Below are positions 43,254-52,087 of a stretch of DNA of 64,000 bases, piece after piece. The position numbers and the translations under genes are program-made. Origin of the DNA: Nocardioides jiangsuensis (GTDB taxonomy: Bacteria; Actinomycetota; Actinomycetes; Propionibacteriales; Nocardioidaceae); contig NZ_JAIEZQ010000002.1 in NCBI RefSeq assembly GCF_019679455.1, positions 1 through 64,000 of the forward strand, given 5' to 3'. The notes beneath the pieces are model-generated. The model was not told the DNA's origin, searched no databases, and saw nothing but the letters and a program-made list of their open reading frames with translations. Position 1 is the stretch's first letter. Each line of letters starts with the position of its first letter.

Positions 43254-43808
43254 ATGTCTGTGTCACCTGAGAATCCGGCGGGAGACGTGGTGGTGCTGGT
43301 CGGGAACCCGGCGGCCGGCTCGCGCACCGGCGCGGTCGCCCGCGCCGTGGCGACCGGTCTCGTCGCGGACCGGCCCGCCGCCCCCGTCGTCATCGAGCTC
43401 GCCGACCTCGGCTCCGCGCTGTGCTCGCCCGAGGACGGCCGTGTCGCACGGGCCCGCGACGTCGTACGGCACGCCCGGGTGCTGGTCGTGGCGACCCCCG
43501 TCTACAAGGCCGGCTACACCGGCGTCCTCAAGCTCTTCCTCGACGGCCTCGAGCCGACCGCACTGGCGTCGACCGTCGCGGTCCCCGTCGTCCTGACCGC
43601 GTCGAGCGCTCACGGGGTCACGGCCGACCTCCAGCTGCGGCTCGTGCTCCAGGCGGTCGGCGCCCACCTGCCCGTGCCGTCGTTCGTGCTCGAGGAGCAC
43701 CGCCTCGACCGGCTGCCGGACTCCGTCGACGCGTGGCAGCAGAGCCACGGGCGCGTGGTGTCCGCGGTGGCCTCGGCGGTTCGCCTCGAGGAGGTGGGGG
43801 TCCGATGA
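43254..43808 (+). CDS. NAD(P)H-dependent FMN reductase (SsuE/MsuE-type)
   Basis: 184 residues. Flavodoxin-like fold: VVLVGNPAAGSRTGAVARA, VVATPVYKAGYTGVLKLFLDGL and the VVLTASSAHG loop. Supplies reduced FMN to SsuD monooxygenase. First gene of the operon, with GAGGAG before the ATG. Its stop overlaps the next ATG (ATGA). Confidence 0.9.
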   Translation: MSVSPENPAGDVVVLVGNPAAGSRTGAVARAVATGLVADRPAAPVVIELADLGSALCSPEDGRVARARDVVRHARVLVVATPVYKAGYTGVLKLFLDGLEPTALASTVAVPVVLTASSAHGVTADLQLRLVLQAVGAHLPVPSFVLEEHRLDRLPDSVDAWQQSHGRVVSAVASAVRLEEVGVR

Positions 43809-44368
43809 GCACCCTGCGTCTCAGCGAGGTCGAGGAGGCGCCCGAGCCGGTCACCGCCGACCTCTTCAGGTCGGTGTTCCGGGACCACGCCGCCCGGGTG
43901 GTCGTCGTCACGGCCGCCGGCCGGCCTGCTCCGGTCGGTTTCACCGCCACGTCGCTGGCCTCGGTCTCCCTCGACCCGCCGATGGTGTCCCTGGCCGTCG
44001 CCCGCTCCGCCTCGGCCTGGAGGACCGTGTCGCGGTCGAGCCGGATCGGGGTGCACCTGCTGGCCCGCGACCAGGAGGGGCTGGCCACGACCTTCGCCAC
44101 CTCCGGCATCGACCGCTTCGCCGAGGTGAGCTGGCGTCCCGCACCCGGGGGAGAGCCCCTGATCGACGGGTGCGCCGCCTACCTGTGCTGCCGGGTGGTC
44201 CAGCACGTGACGGCGGGCGACCACGTGATCGTGCTCGCCCGCGTCACCGAGGCGCGGATCAGCAGGTCCGGCTCGCCGCTGGTCTACCACGACGGCGCCT
44301 ACGCCTCCGTCGGCGCCGCAGCCGACGAGTCCCCGACCCCGATCACGAGCAGGAGCCGCAGACGATGA
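43805..44368 (+). CDS. Flavin reductase domain protein
   Basis: 187 residues with the flavin reductase-like FMN-binding domain: FRDHAARVVVVTA, VGFTATSLASVSLDPPMVSLAV and RIGVHLLARDQEGLA. A second reductase of a different fold from the preceding gene; together they can provide FMNH2 for more than one monooxygenase, or this one may itself bind a co-substrate. ATGA overlaps link it to both neighbours. Confidence 0.88.
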   Translation: MSTLRLSEVEEAPEPVTADLFRSVFRDHAARVVVVTAAGRPAPVGFTATSLASVSLDPPMVSLAVARSASAWRTVSRSSRIGVHLLARDQEGLATTFATSGIDRFAEVSWRPAPGGEPLIDGCAAYLCCRVVQHVTAGDHVIVLARVTEARISRSGSPLVYHDGAYASVGAAADESPTPITSRSRRR

Positions 44369-45204
44369 CCACACTCGTACCCCCGCAGGAGCTGGCGGAG
44401 GTGACCGCGGAGCCGGCCGTCCGCCGACGCGAGCGCCGGCCCCGGCGCCGCCGCCGTGCGGGCCTCGGCTGGCTCCGCCGCTGGGTGAGTCCGCTGCTCA
44501 TCCTGGCGGCGTGGCAGGTGCTGAGCAGCGCCGGGATCCTCACCGAGGACGTGCTCGCCTCACCGCTGCAGATCCTCGCCACCGCGACCGAGCTGCTCGC
44601 CGACGGCACCCTCCAGTCCGCCACCGCGACGTCGATCGGCCGGGTGCTCTCCGGCTTCCTGATCGGGGCCACGGCCGGCCTGGTGCTGGCCGTGGTGGCC
44701 GGCCTCTCCCGCATCGGCGAGGACGCGGTGGACCCGCCCATGCAGATGCTGCGCACGCTGCCGCATTTCGGGCTGATCCCGCTGTTCATCGTGTGGATGG
44801 GCATCGGGGAGACCCCCAAGATCGCGCTGATCGCGATGGGCGTTGCCTTCCCGCTGTACCTCAACACGTTCGCCGGGATCCGCAGCGTGGACCGCAAGTT
44901 CCTCGAGGCTGCGCACACGCTGAACCTGACCCGCCGGCAGCGCCTGCGGCACGTGATCGCCCCCGGTGCCCTCCCGCAGGCCCTCGTCGGGCTCCGGCAG
45001 AGCCTCGGCGTCGCCTGGCTGTCGCTGATCGTCGCCGAGACGGTCAGTGCCGACGCCGGGCTGGGCTACCTCATCAACGACGCCCGCGAGTTCCTCAAGA
45101 CCGACGTGATCGTGGTCGGGCTGGCCGTCTACAGCCTGCTCGGCCTGCTCACCGACACCCTCGTCCGACTCATCGAAAGGAAGGCTCTGGCATGGCGCTC
45201 ATGA
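44365..45204 (+). CDS. ssuC: Aliphatic sulfonate ABC transporter permease (SsuC)
   Basis: 279 residues. Arg-rich N terminus, six membrane segments, and the EAA loop typical of the SsuC/TauC group (EAAHTLNLTRRQRLRHVIAPGA in two parts around 240-262 of the operon frame). Forms the channel for organosulfonate uptake with SsuA and SsuB. The ATG overlaps the previous stop by 4 bp. Confidence 0.92.
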   Translation: MTTLVPPQELAEVTAEPAVRRRERRPRRRRRAGLGWLRRWVSPLLILAAWQVLSSAGILTEDVLASPLQILATATELLADGTLQSATATSIGRVLSGFLIGATAGLVLAVVAGLSRIGEDAVDPPMQMLRTLPHFGLIPLFIVWMGIGETPKIALIAMGVAFPLYLNTFAGIRSVDRKFLEAAHTLNLTRRQRLRHVIAPGALPQALVGLRQSLGVAWLSLIVAETVSADAGLGYLINDAREFLKTDVIVVGLAVYSLLGLLTDTLVRLIERKALAWRS

Positions 45205-46022
45205 CCAGGAACCCCCGTCACCAGACCCCTCGCCCGAACCGCACGGACGCCACCGAGGACGGGACCGGCCGTTCCGTCGCCACCGTCACCGAGCTGCACC
45301 GCTCGTTCGGCACGACGCACGTCCTGCGCGGCCTCGACCTCGAGATCCGCGGAGGCGAGTTCGTCGCCCTGCTGGGCCGCAGCGGCTCCGGCAAGTCCAC
45401 CCTGCTGCGGAGCCTGGCCGGCCTCGACCCGGCGTCCCCGCGCGAGCTGACCGTCCACGGCGCGGTCTCCGTCGCCTTCCAGGAGCCACGGCTCCTGCCC
45501 TGGCGGACGGTGGAGGACAACGTGGCCCTCGCCCTGGCCAACGGGCCCCTGCGGCGGATCCGCCGCGAGCACGCCCGCCGGTCCCTCGACGAGGTCGGCC
45601 TCACCGAGAAGCGCGACGCCTGGCCGCTCTCGCTGTCGGGAGGCCAGGCTCAGCGCGTGTCGCTGGCCCGCGCCCTCGTGAGCAAGCCCAACCTGCTCCT
45701 GCTCGACGAGCCGTTCAGCGCCCTCGACGCGCTGACCCGCATCGAGATGCACCGGCTCGTCGTCGCGCTCTGGAAGCGGCACCGGCCCGGCGTCCTGCTC
45801 GTCACGCACGACGTCGACGAGGCCCTCGCCCTCGCCGACCGCGTCCTCGTCCTCGACCAGGGCCAGGTCGCCGCCCAGTGGTCGCTCGCCGTGCCCCGTG
45901 GCCGGAGGAACGGCGACCCGCAGATCTCTGCCATCAGGACCCACGTCCTGGAGGCCCTGGGTGTCGACGCCGGCACCCGGAACCCCCGCACCGAACGACC
46001 TACCGAAAGTGGAGCAGCATGA
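45192..46022 (+). CDS. ssuB: Aliphatic sulfonate ABC transporter ATPase (SsuB)
   Basis: 276 residues. Walker A GRSGSGKST (62-70), Q-loop Gln97 (FQEPRLLPW), signature LSGGQ (148-152), Walker B LLLLDEP (168-174) and switch His in VTHDVDEA. It starts inside the end of ssuC (GGAAGG upstream of the ATG at 45192); an ATG at 45201 overlapping the ssuC stop is the alternative. Confidence 0.93.
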   Translation: MALMTRNPRHQTPRPNRTDATEDGTGRSVATVTELHRSFGTTHVLRGLDLEIRGGEFVALLGRSGSGKSTLLRSLAGLDPASPRELTVHGAVSVAFQEPRLLPWRTVEDNVALALANGPLRRIRREHARRSLDEVGLTEKRDAWPLSLSGGQAQRVSLARALVSKPNLLLLDEPFSALDALTRIEMHRLVVALWKRHRPGVLLVTHDVDEALALADRVLVLDQGQVAAQWSLAVPRGRRNGDPQISAIRTHVLEALGVDAGTRNPRTERPTESGAA

Positions 46023-47056
46023 GAACCGCACACCGCATCCGCCGAGCGACCGGCCTCGCCAGCGGAGCCCTCGCCCTCACCGCGCTGAGCGCGTGCGCGA
46101 GCGCCTCGGGGCAGAACGCCGACGCGGTCCGCGACGACGGCACCGTCGACCTGTCCAAGGTGACGCTCACCGTCGGCGACCAGAAGGGCGGCTCCAAGGC
46201 CCTCCTCCGGGCCTCAGGCGCGCTCGACGAGCTGCCGTACGACGTGGAGTGGAAGGAGTTCACCTCCGGCCCGCCGCTGCTCGAGGCGCTCAACGCCGGC
46301 GCGATCGACATCGGCGGCGTGGGCAACACACCCCCGCTGTTCGCCGCCGCGGCGAGCAGCGACCTGGTCGTGGTCGCCGGCGACACGATGGGCGCCAAGG
46401 GCGACGCGATCGTCGTACCCGAGGGCTCCGACGTCCAGGACGTCGCCGACCTCGAGGGCAAGGACGTCGCGGTCGCCAAGGGCAGCTCGGCCAACTACAA
46501 CCTGCTCGCCCAGCTCGCCGAGGCCGGCGTCGGGTTCGACGAGGTCGAGGTGCAGTACCTCCAGCCGGCCGACGCGCTGGCCGCGTTCAGCGCGGGGCAC
46601 GTCGACGCCTGGGCGATCTGGGACCCGTACACCGCCCAGGCCGAGCTCGAGGAGGGCGCCCGCGTCCTGGTCGACGGCAGTGGCCTGGTGAACGGGATGA
46701 CCTTCCAGGCCGCGGCCCCGGACGCCCTCGACGACAAGGCGACCGCGGCCGCGATCGAGGACTACGTGGCCCGGCTGGCCGAGGCCAAGGTGTGGAGCAA
46801 CACGCACCGCGAGATCTGGGCGGAGGTGTGGGCCGAGGAGACCGGGCTGCCGGTCGAGGTGACCGGCCGCGCCGTGGACCGGCGGGTCGCCACGCCCGTC
46901 GCCCTCGACGACGAGGTCCTCGCCTCCGAGCAGGAGATGGCCGACGCCTTCGTCGACGCCGGGCTGCTGCCGGAGAAGTTCGACGTCGAGCCGTTCTTCA
47001 CCGACCGCTTCAACGAGGCGGTCCTCGGCAGTGCCGAGACGAGCGAGAAGGAGTAG
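46019..47056 (+). CDS. ssuA: Aliphatic sulfonate ABC transporter binding protein (SsuA-like)
   Basis: 345 residues. Lipoprotein signal with lipobox ALSAC (Cys near residue 24). Mature domain of the SsuA/TauA type: LTVGDQKGGSKALLRASG, WKEFTSGPPLLEALNAGAID, IGGVGNTPPLFAAA and VDAWAIWDPYTAQAE. Delivers sulfonates to SsuBC. The ATG overlaps the ssuB stop (ATGA). Substrate range is unknown. Confidence 0.92.
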   Translation: MRTAHRIRRATGLASGALALTALSACASASGQNADAVRDDGTVDLSKVTLTVGDQKGGSKALLRASGALDELPYDVEWKEFTSGPPLLEALNAGAIDIGGVGNTPPLFAAAASSDLVVVAGDTMGAKGDAIVVPEGSDVQDVADLEGKDVAVAKGSSANYNLLAQLAEAGVGFDEVEVQYLQPADALAAFSAGHVDAWAIWDPYTAQAELEEGARVLVDGSGLVNGMTFQAAAPDALDDKATAAAIEDYVARLAEAKVWSNTHREIWAEVWAEETGLPVEVTGRAVDRRVATPVALDDEVLASEQEMADAFVDAGLLPEKFDVEPFFTDRFNEAVLGSAETSEKE

Positions 47057-47060
47057 CACG

Positions 47061-48230
47061 ATGAGCATCAAGCTGCACTGGTTCCTGCCGACGACCGGGG
47101 ACTCCCGGGGCCTGGTCGGGGGCGGGCACAGCGTCCCCCAGGGGGTGGGCCTCCCGGTCGGCGAGCCGGGGACCGCCGCGGTGTTCCGCGAGGCGAACAT
47201 CGACTACCTCGCCAGCGTCGCCCGCACCGCCGACCAGCTCGGGTTCGAGGGGGTGCTCACCCCCACCGGGACCTGGTGCGAGGACGCCTGGCTGGTCACC
47301 TCCGCGCTGATCCGGGAGACGCGCCGGCTCAAGTTCCTGGTCGCGTTCCGGCCCGGGGTCACCAGCCCCACCCTGTCCGCGCAGATGGCCGCGGCCTTCC
47401 AGCGCATCTCCGGCGGCCGGCTTCTGCTGAACGTGGTCACCGGCGGTGAGCAGAGCGAGCAGCGCCGCTTCGGCGACCACCTGAGCCACGCCGAGCGGTA
47501 TGCCCGCACCGACGAGTTCCTCTCCGTCGTGCGCGGCGCGTGGACCCAGGCGCCGTACGACTTCGACGGCGAGCACTACCAGGTGGAGGGCGCCCAGATC
47601 CGCGGCGAGATCGACCCGCTGCCGGACATCTACTTCGGCGGCTCCTCGGCGCCGGCCGGGCCGGTGGCCGCACGGCACGCCGACGTCTACCTGACCTGGG
47701 GTGAGCCGCCGGAGCAGGTCGCGGAGAAGATCGCCTGGATCCGCGGGCTGGCCCGCGCCCAGGGGCGGGAGATGCGCTTCGGACTCCGGATCCACACGCT
47801 GTCCCGGGACACCAGCGAGCAGGCCTGGCGGCAGGCGCAGTGGCTGCTCGACGGGCTCGACCCGGCCGAGATCGAGAAGGCCCAGGAGGTCCTGGCCCGC
47901 AGCGAGTCGGTGGGTCAGCAGCGGATGCGCTCGCTGCACGGCGGCCGGAGCACGTTCGCCTCCGCCCACGACCTCGAGATCGCGCCCAACCTCTGGTCGG
48001 GCGTCGGCCTGGTCCGCGGTGGAGCCGGTACGGCGCTCGTGGGGAGCCACGAGGAGGTGGCCACCCGTCTGGAGGAGTACCACCGCCTCGGGATCGACGA
48101 GTTCATCCTGTCCGGCTACCCCCACGTGGAGGAGGCGTACTGGTTCGCGGAGGGCGTCATGCCTCTCCTGCGGGCCAAGGGCATCTACGGTCGCGCCGAG
48201 AACGCGGATCCGGCGGTGCGCAGCGCCTGA
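47061..48230 (+). CDS. ssuD: FMNH2-dependent alkanesulfonate monooxygenase (SsuD)
   Basis: 389 residues. Luciferase-like TIM barrel matching SsuD end to end: LHWFLPTTGDSRG at the start, GVLTPTGTWCEDAW, FLVAFRPGVTSPTL, NVVTGGEQ and YFGGSSAPAGPVAARHADVY. Cleaves alkanesulfonates to aldehyde and sulfite using FMNH2 and oxygen. GAAGGAG is upstream of the ATG. It is last in the operon, 4 bp after ssuA. Confidence 0.94.
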   Translation: MSIKLHWFLPTTGDSRGLVGGGHSVPQGVGLPVGEPGTAAVFREANIDYLASVARTADQLGFEGVLTPTGTWCEDAWLVTSALIRETRRLKFLVAFRPGVTSPTLSAQMAAAFQRISGGRLLLNVVTGGEQSEQRRFGDHLSHAERYARTDEFLSVVRGAWTQAPYDFDGEHYQVEGAQIRGEIDPLPDIYFGGSSAPAGPVAARHADVYLTWGEPPEQVAEKIAWIRGLARAQGREMRFGLRIHTLSRDTSEQAWRQAQWLLDGLDPAEIEKAQEVLARSESVGQQRMRSLHGGRSTFASAHDLEIAPNLWSGVGLVRGGAGTALVGSHEEVATRLEEYHRLGIDEFILSGYPHVEEAYWFAEGVMPLLRAKGIYGRAENADPAVRSA

Positions 48231-48238
48231 CCACCCCG

Positions 48239-48281
48239 CCGTCGGCCGGGCCCACCTCCGGGGAGTGGGTCCGGCCGGCGG
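48239..48281. terminator. Bidirectional terminator ssuD/GerW gene
   Basis: 17-base arms (48239-48255 and 48265-48281) with two mismatches and a 9-nt loop, starting 8 nt after the ssuD stop and 14 nt from the convergent stop. Confidence 0.75.
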
Positions 48282-48294
48282 CCCCGGGTCGCTG

Positions 48295-48639
48295 CTAGTC
48301 CTTGGACAGGGCGCGGGCACGAGCCAGCCGCGGCCGGCTGAGCAGGAAGGCGATGACCGCCAGCCCCGCCATCACGACGATCCGGTTCGGGTCGACCGCC
48401 GGCCGCCAGCTGACCTGGCCGTCCTGGATGACGTAGGCGCCGGCCGGGCGGCCGCTGACGCCGAACCCGCCGCCCTCACCCTCCTGGCCCTTGTCGTCGT
48501 GGCCCGTGCCGCCGCCGGCGCCTCCGCCCACGATCGCGGCGGGGATGACGGTGAGCCCGTCCTTCTCGTAGGGCTCGCCGTACACCCGCTTGACCGTGAT
48601 CGCGTCCCTGGCGTTGCTGAGGACCTCGTTGACCTTCAT
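48295..48639 (-). CDS. GerW/YtfJ family protein
   Basis: 114 residues. Family pattern VIPAAIVGGGAGGGTG, then GGGFGVSGRPAGAYVIQDG, and a single C-terminal membrane helix (about 85-103). In sporulating Firmicutes YtfJ/GerW is linked to spore germination; actinobacterial members are uncharacterised. GGAGG precedes the ATG at 48639. Confidence 0.85.
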   Translation of the reverse strand: MKVNEVLSNARDAITVKRVYGEPYEKDGLTVIPAAIVGGGAGGGTGHDDKGQEGEGGGFGVSGRPAGAYVIQDGQVSWRPAVDPNRIVVMAGLAVIAFLLSRPRLARARALSKD

Positions 48640-48804
48640 GAACCCTCCTCGTGGGCGTCGGTGCGGGCGAAAGGCCCGAGACCATGCTCCGGAGCGTGCG
48701 GCGGAACAGGCAGGGCTGAAGGTCCCCTGTGGGATCGCATGCGGGTGGGTGCCGCTCGGCTAGCCTTCGGCAGTCGTCACCGCTGACCGGGAAGGGTGTG
48801 TGCC

Positions 48805-49545
48805 ATGGGGTTGGTGCTTCTCGCCCTGGCCGCGGTGGTCGGCCTGCTCATCGGCATGGCCGGCGTCGGTGGCGTGCTGCTGCCGCCCGGTCTCGTCGTG
48901 GCCGGCGGCCTGAGCCCGCACGAGGCGACGGCGACCAGCACCTGGGCGTTCCTGTTCACCGGGGTGGTCGGGACCCTGGCCTATGGCTGGCGGGGTGTCG
49001 TCCCGTGGTCGATGCTTGCGCGGCTGTGCCTGGGCGTCGTACCCGCCGCCTTCCTCGGCGCCCGCGCCAACGCCCTGCTGCCCGCGCCCGTGATCGTGCT
49101 GGCGGTGGCCGCGCTGACCCTGTCGGTCGGTGTGCACCAGCTGTGGTCGCGCGGCGGTCGGGGTGGCGACCGTGAGCTGGGGACGGCGGCGCTCGTGGTC
49201 ATCGGCGCGGTCGTCGGGTTCGGCTCCGCGCTGACCGGCACCGGCGGGCCGGTGCTGCTCGTCCCGATCCTGTTGATGCTCGGCGTGGCGCCGCTCCGGG
49301 CGGTCGCGGTGAGCCAGGTCGTGCAGCTGCCCGTGGTCGTCTCGGGGTCGCTCGGTTACCTGGAGGCGGGGCTCACCGACGTCCGGCTCGGCACCGTGCT
49401 CGGGATCGTCGCCGCCGTGGGGACCGCCCTGGGCGCCGTCGTCGCGACCCGGATCCCGGTCGAGCTGCTCCGCCGGATCGTCGCGCTCGCCTGCATCGCC
49501 GCCGGGGCGTTCCTGGTGGTCCGCACCGTGGCCTCCGTCGCCTGA
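48805..49545 (+). CDS. TSUP family transporter (TauE/SafE-like, putative sulfite exporter)
   Basis: 246 residues, about eight membrane helices, with the two internal repeats of the family (GLLIGMAGVGGVLLPPGLVV and GFGSALTGTGGPVLLVPILL). Family members move sulfite, sulfonates or related C2/S compounds. Its position 0.6 kb after SsuD fits export of surplus sulfite (inference). A GGGAAGGG site precedes the ATG at 48805; TAGCCT near 48761 is a possible -10 box. Confidence 0.88.
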   Translation: MGLVLLALAAVVGLLIGMAGVGGVLLPPGLVVAGGLSPHEATATSTWAFLFTGVVGTLAYGWRGVVPWSMLARLCLGVVPAAFLGARANALLPAPVIVLAVAALTLSVGVHQLWSRGGRGGDRELGTAALVVIGAVVGFGSALTGTGGPVLLVPILLMLGVAPLRAVAVSQVVQLPVVVSGSLGYLEAGLTDVRLGTVLGIVAAVGTALGAVVATRIPVELLRRIVALACIAAGAFLVVRTVASVA

Positions 49546-49548
49546 TCA

Positions 49549-49567
49549 GGAAGCCTTTCCGGCTTCC
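49549..49567. terminator. Hairpin between TSUP gene and GlsB-like gene
   Basis: GGAAGCC/GGCTTCC with a TTTCC loop, directly after the TSUP stop. An overlapping alternative stem TTTCCGG/CCGGAAA (49556-49575) could form on either strand. Confidence 0.6.
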
Positions 49568-49586
49568 ACCGGAAACCCAGGCGCGG

Positions 49587-49853
49587 TCACTTCGGTGACT
49601 TGCCCGCCTGCCTCTCCAGCACCGTGCGGACGACGAGCAGCACCAGGGTGGCGCCGACGACGGAGCCGACGAGTCCGCTGGGGCGGAGCTCGAGCCCGTC
49701 GCCGAAGAGCAGGCTTCCCAGCATCCCGCCCACGAACGAGCCGGCGAGCCCGACCACGAAGAGCTGGCCCCAGCTGAACCGGCCCCTGCCGACGAGCAGG
49801 CCGGCCACCCAGCCGGCCGCGAGGCCGACGACGATGACGGCGAGGATGAGCAC
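49587..49853 (-). CDS. GlsB/YeaQ/YmgE family small membrane protein
   Basis: 88 residues, three hydrophobic segments, with family pattern AAGWVAGLLVGRGRF, VVGLAGSFVGGMLG and VVGATLVLLVV. Stress-associated small membrane proteins of unclear mechanism. GTG start at 49853. Confidence 0.87.
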   Translation of the reverse strand: MLILAVIVVGLAAGWVAGLLVGRGRFSWGQLFVVGLAGSFVGGMLGSLLFGDGLELRPSGLVGSVVGATLVLLVVRTVLERQAGKSPK

Positions 49854-49874
49854 GGCACCACTCCTAGTCTCGAC

Positions 49875-51011
49875 CTACTCGACCACGCGGAGGTGGCGGT
49901 CGGTGTTGTTGAGCCGGCGGCCCCCGTCCCCGGTGACGGTCACGATGTCCTCGATCCGGACCCCGAACCGGCCGGACAGGTAGATCCCGGGCTCGATGGA
50001 GAAGCACATGCCCGGCTGCAGCGGCTGCTCCTCGCCCTCGACCAGGTACGGCGGCTCGTGCGTGGTGACGCCGATCCCATGCCCGGTGCGGTGGATGAAC
50101 CGCTCGCCGTACCCGGCCTCGGTGATCACCGACCGGGCCGCCCGGTCGATCTCCTGGCAGGTCGTGCCCGGCCGCACCGCCTCGAACGCCGCCTGCTGGG
50201 CCGCCCGTACGACGTCGTGCACCTGCTGCACCTCCGGGCTCGGCTCGCCGACGCACACGGTGCGCGTGGTGTCCGACCCGTAGCCGAGCATCAGCCCGCC
50301 GAAGTCCAGCACGACCGCGTCGCCTGGCTGGATCAGCCGCTCCCCGGGCTGGTGGTGCGGGTTCGCGCCGTTGGGGCCCGACCCGACCAGGGTGAAGTCC
50401 ACCTGCTCGTGCCCGAACTCCCGGAGCAGGCGGGCCAGGTCGGCCGCCACCTCGGTCTCGCGCCGGCCCGAGAAGCGCAGCCGGACGATCTCGGCGTACG
50501 CCGCGTCGGCGGCCGCGCCCGCCGCCGCCAGCCGGGACAGCTCGTTCGCGTCCTTGACCGCCCGAAGCATGGGCAGGCTCGTGCTGAGCGCGCGGTAGTG
50601 CGTCTCGGGCAGGGCTCGCTGCAGGCCGAGCAGGTGCAGGGACCACGCCGAGTCGGAGATGCCGAAGCGCCCGTCCGTCTGCAGCAGGCCGCTGGCGACC
50701 TGGTACGGGTCGTTCCCGTCGGCCCAGTCGACGATGCCGACGCCGGGGGCTCCCTCGGCGGCCTCCGCGTCGGGCCGCTCGAGCGTCGGCACGAGGAGCG
50801 TGGGCCGGATGCCGGGGGAGAGCACCAGCATGGTGAGGCGTTCGGTGACCGCCGTGGGCCGGTACCCGGTGAGCCAGACCAGGTCCGGGCCGGGCGTGAC
50901 GATCACCCCGTCCAGGCCCACCTCCAGGGCCTCGTCGACCACCCGCGCCATCCGGGCCGTGTAGTCCTCGGTCGTGAACGGCGCAGGCGTCGGGTGCGTG
51001 GTGGCGGTCAT
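49875..51011 (-). CDS. M24 family Xaa-Pro peptidase
   Basis: 378 residues. N-terminal creatinase-like domain (about 1-150; PDLVWLTGYRPTAVTERL) and a pita-bread catalytic domain with VVLDFGG, GYGSDTTRT, RTGHGIGVTTHEPP, CFSIEPGIYL and RIED, supplying the metal ligands. Cleaves the bond before proline in short peptides. GGAGGAG precedes the ATG at 51011. Confidence 0.92.
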   Translation of the reverse strand: MTATTHPTPAPFTTEDYTARMARVVDEALEVGLDGVIVTPGPDLVWLTGYRPTAVTERLTMLVLSPGIRPTLLVPTLERPDAEAAEGAPGVGIVDWADGNDPYQVASGLLQTDGRFGISDSAWSLHLLGLQRALPETHYRALSTSLPMLRAVKDANELSRLAAAGAAADAAYAEIVRLRFSGRRETEVAADLARLLREFGHEQVDFTLVGSGPNGANPHHQPGERLIQPGDAVVLDFGGLMLGYGSDTTRTVCVGEPSPEVQQVHDVVRAAQQAAFEAVRPGTTCQEIDRAARSVITEAGYGERFIHRTGHGIGVTTHEPPYLVEGEEQPLQPGMCFSIEPGIYLSGRFGVRIEDIVTVTGDGGRRLNNTDRHLRVVE

Positions 51012-51115
51012 GGCTCTCCTCCGTCCGGCACCCCACGCTAGCCACCCGCGCCCGGTGGAGGGCTCATCCCGGACGGGGGATGTCCGGGCCGGGCGGCCCC
51101 TGCTTCGGTGGTCCC

Positions 51116-51958
51116 ATGTGCAGATGGATGGCGTACTCGGGGGACCCGGTCCTGGCCGAGGAGCTCCTGTTCCGGCCGGTCCACTCGCTGATCGACCAGA
51201 GCCTGCACTCCCGGATGGGCGCGACCACCACGAACGGCGACGGCTTCGGGATCGGCTGGTACGGCACGGGCGAGACACCCGCGGTGTTCAAGAGCGTCGA
51301 CCCCGCGTGGAACGACCGGAACCTGCGCGAGATCGCGGCCCAGGTCGAGACGCCGCTGCTGTTCGCGCACGTCCGCGCGTCGACCGGGACCCCGGTGCAG
51401 CGCAGCAACTGCCACCCGTTCCGGCACGGACGCTGGCTGTGGATGCACAACGGCTCCATCGCGGGGTTCCACGACCTGAAGCGGGACCTGCTGATGGCGG
51501 TGGACCCGTCGCTGTTCCCGGACATCGAGGGCTCGACGGACTCCGAGACCCTGTTCTTCCTGGCGCTGACCTGCGGGCTAACCGACGACCCGGTCGACGC
51601 GGTCGCGCGGGCGGTCGGCCTCGTCGAGGCAACCGCACGCAAGCACGGTGTGGAGCACCCGGTGCAGATGACCGTGGCGACCACGGACGGCGAGTCGATC
51701 TGGGCCTTCCGCTACTCCAGCGTGGGCCGGTCGCGGTCACTGTTCTACTCCACGAAGCTGGACCGGGTGCGTGAGCTCCACCCCGAGGTCGAGGTGCTGG
51801 GCCGCCTCAGCGACGAGACACGCTTCGTCGTGTCCGAGCCGCTGCGTGACCTCAGCGGGGCCTGGAACGAGCTGCCCGAGTCGTCCTGCGGCATCGTGCG
51901 CCCGGGCCAGGACGAGATCCGCCCGTTCAGCCCGCAGGCGCTGACCGTCCCCGGCTAG
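51116..51958 (+). CDS. Class II glutamine amidotransferase
   Basis: 280 residues. Starts MCRWMAYSG: Cys2 becomes the N-terminal nucleophile after Met removal, which fixes the start. Further motifs: NGDGFGIGWYG, HVRASTGTPVQRSNCHPF, WMHNGSIAGF and GSTDSETLFF. Family enzymes hydrolyse a glutamine-type amide. The EgtC-like group in mycobacterial ergothioneine synthesis shows this layout, but no ergothioneine gene is nearby. Divergent from the M24 peptidase. Confidence 0.9.
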   Translation: MCRWMAYSGDPVLAEELLFRPVHSLIDQSLHSRMGATTTNGDGFGIGWYGTGETPAVFKSVDPAWNDRNLREIAAQVETPLLFAHVRASTGTPVQRSNCHPFRHGRWLWMHNGSIAGFHDLKRDLLMAVDPSLFPDIEGSTDSETLFFLALTCGLTDDPVDAVARAVGLVEATARKHGVEHPVQMTVATTDGESIWAFRYSSVGRSRSLFYSTKLDRVRELHPEVEVLGRLSDETRFVVSEPLRDLSGAWNELPESSCGIVRPGQDEIRPFSPQALTVPG

Positions 51959-52074
51959 TCCGGACCCGGCTGCGGCCGGAGCGGGAGACCTGCGCGGGCT
52001 CGAGTACGACGCCGCGCGCGTCGGGGTGCTCCCCCGCGCTGGATAAACAGGTGTCGCCGGGCGCCGCCGCTCAC

Positions 52075-52080
52075 TACCGT
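52075..52080 (+). promoter_or_regulatory. -10 box of a leaderless APH-fold gene
   Basis: TACCGT ends 7 nt before the ATG at 52088, with no ribosome-binding site between. Confidence 0.45.
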
Positions 52081-52087
52081 TCCGGCC

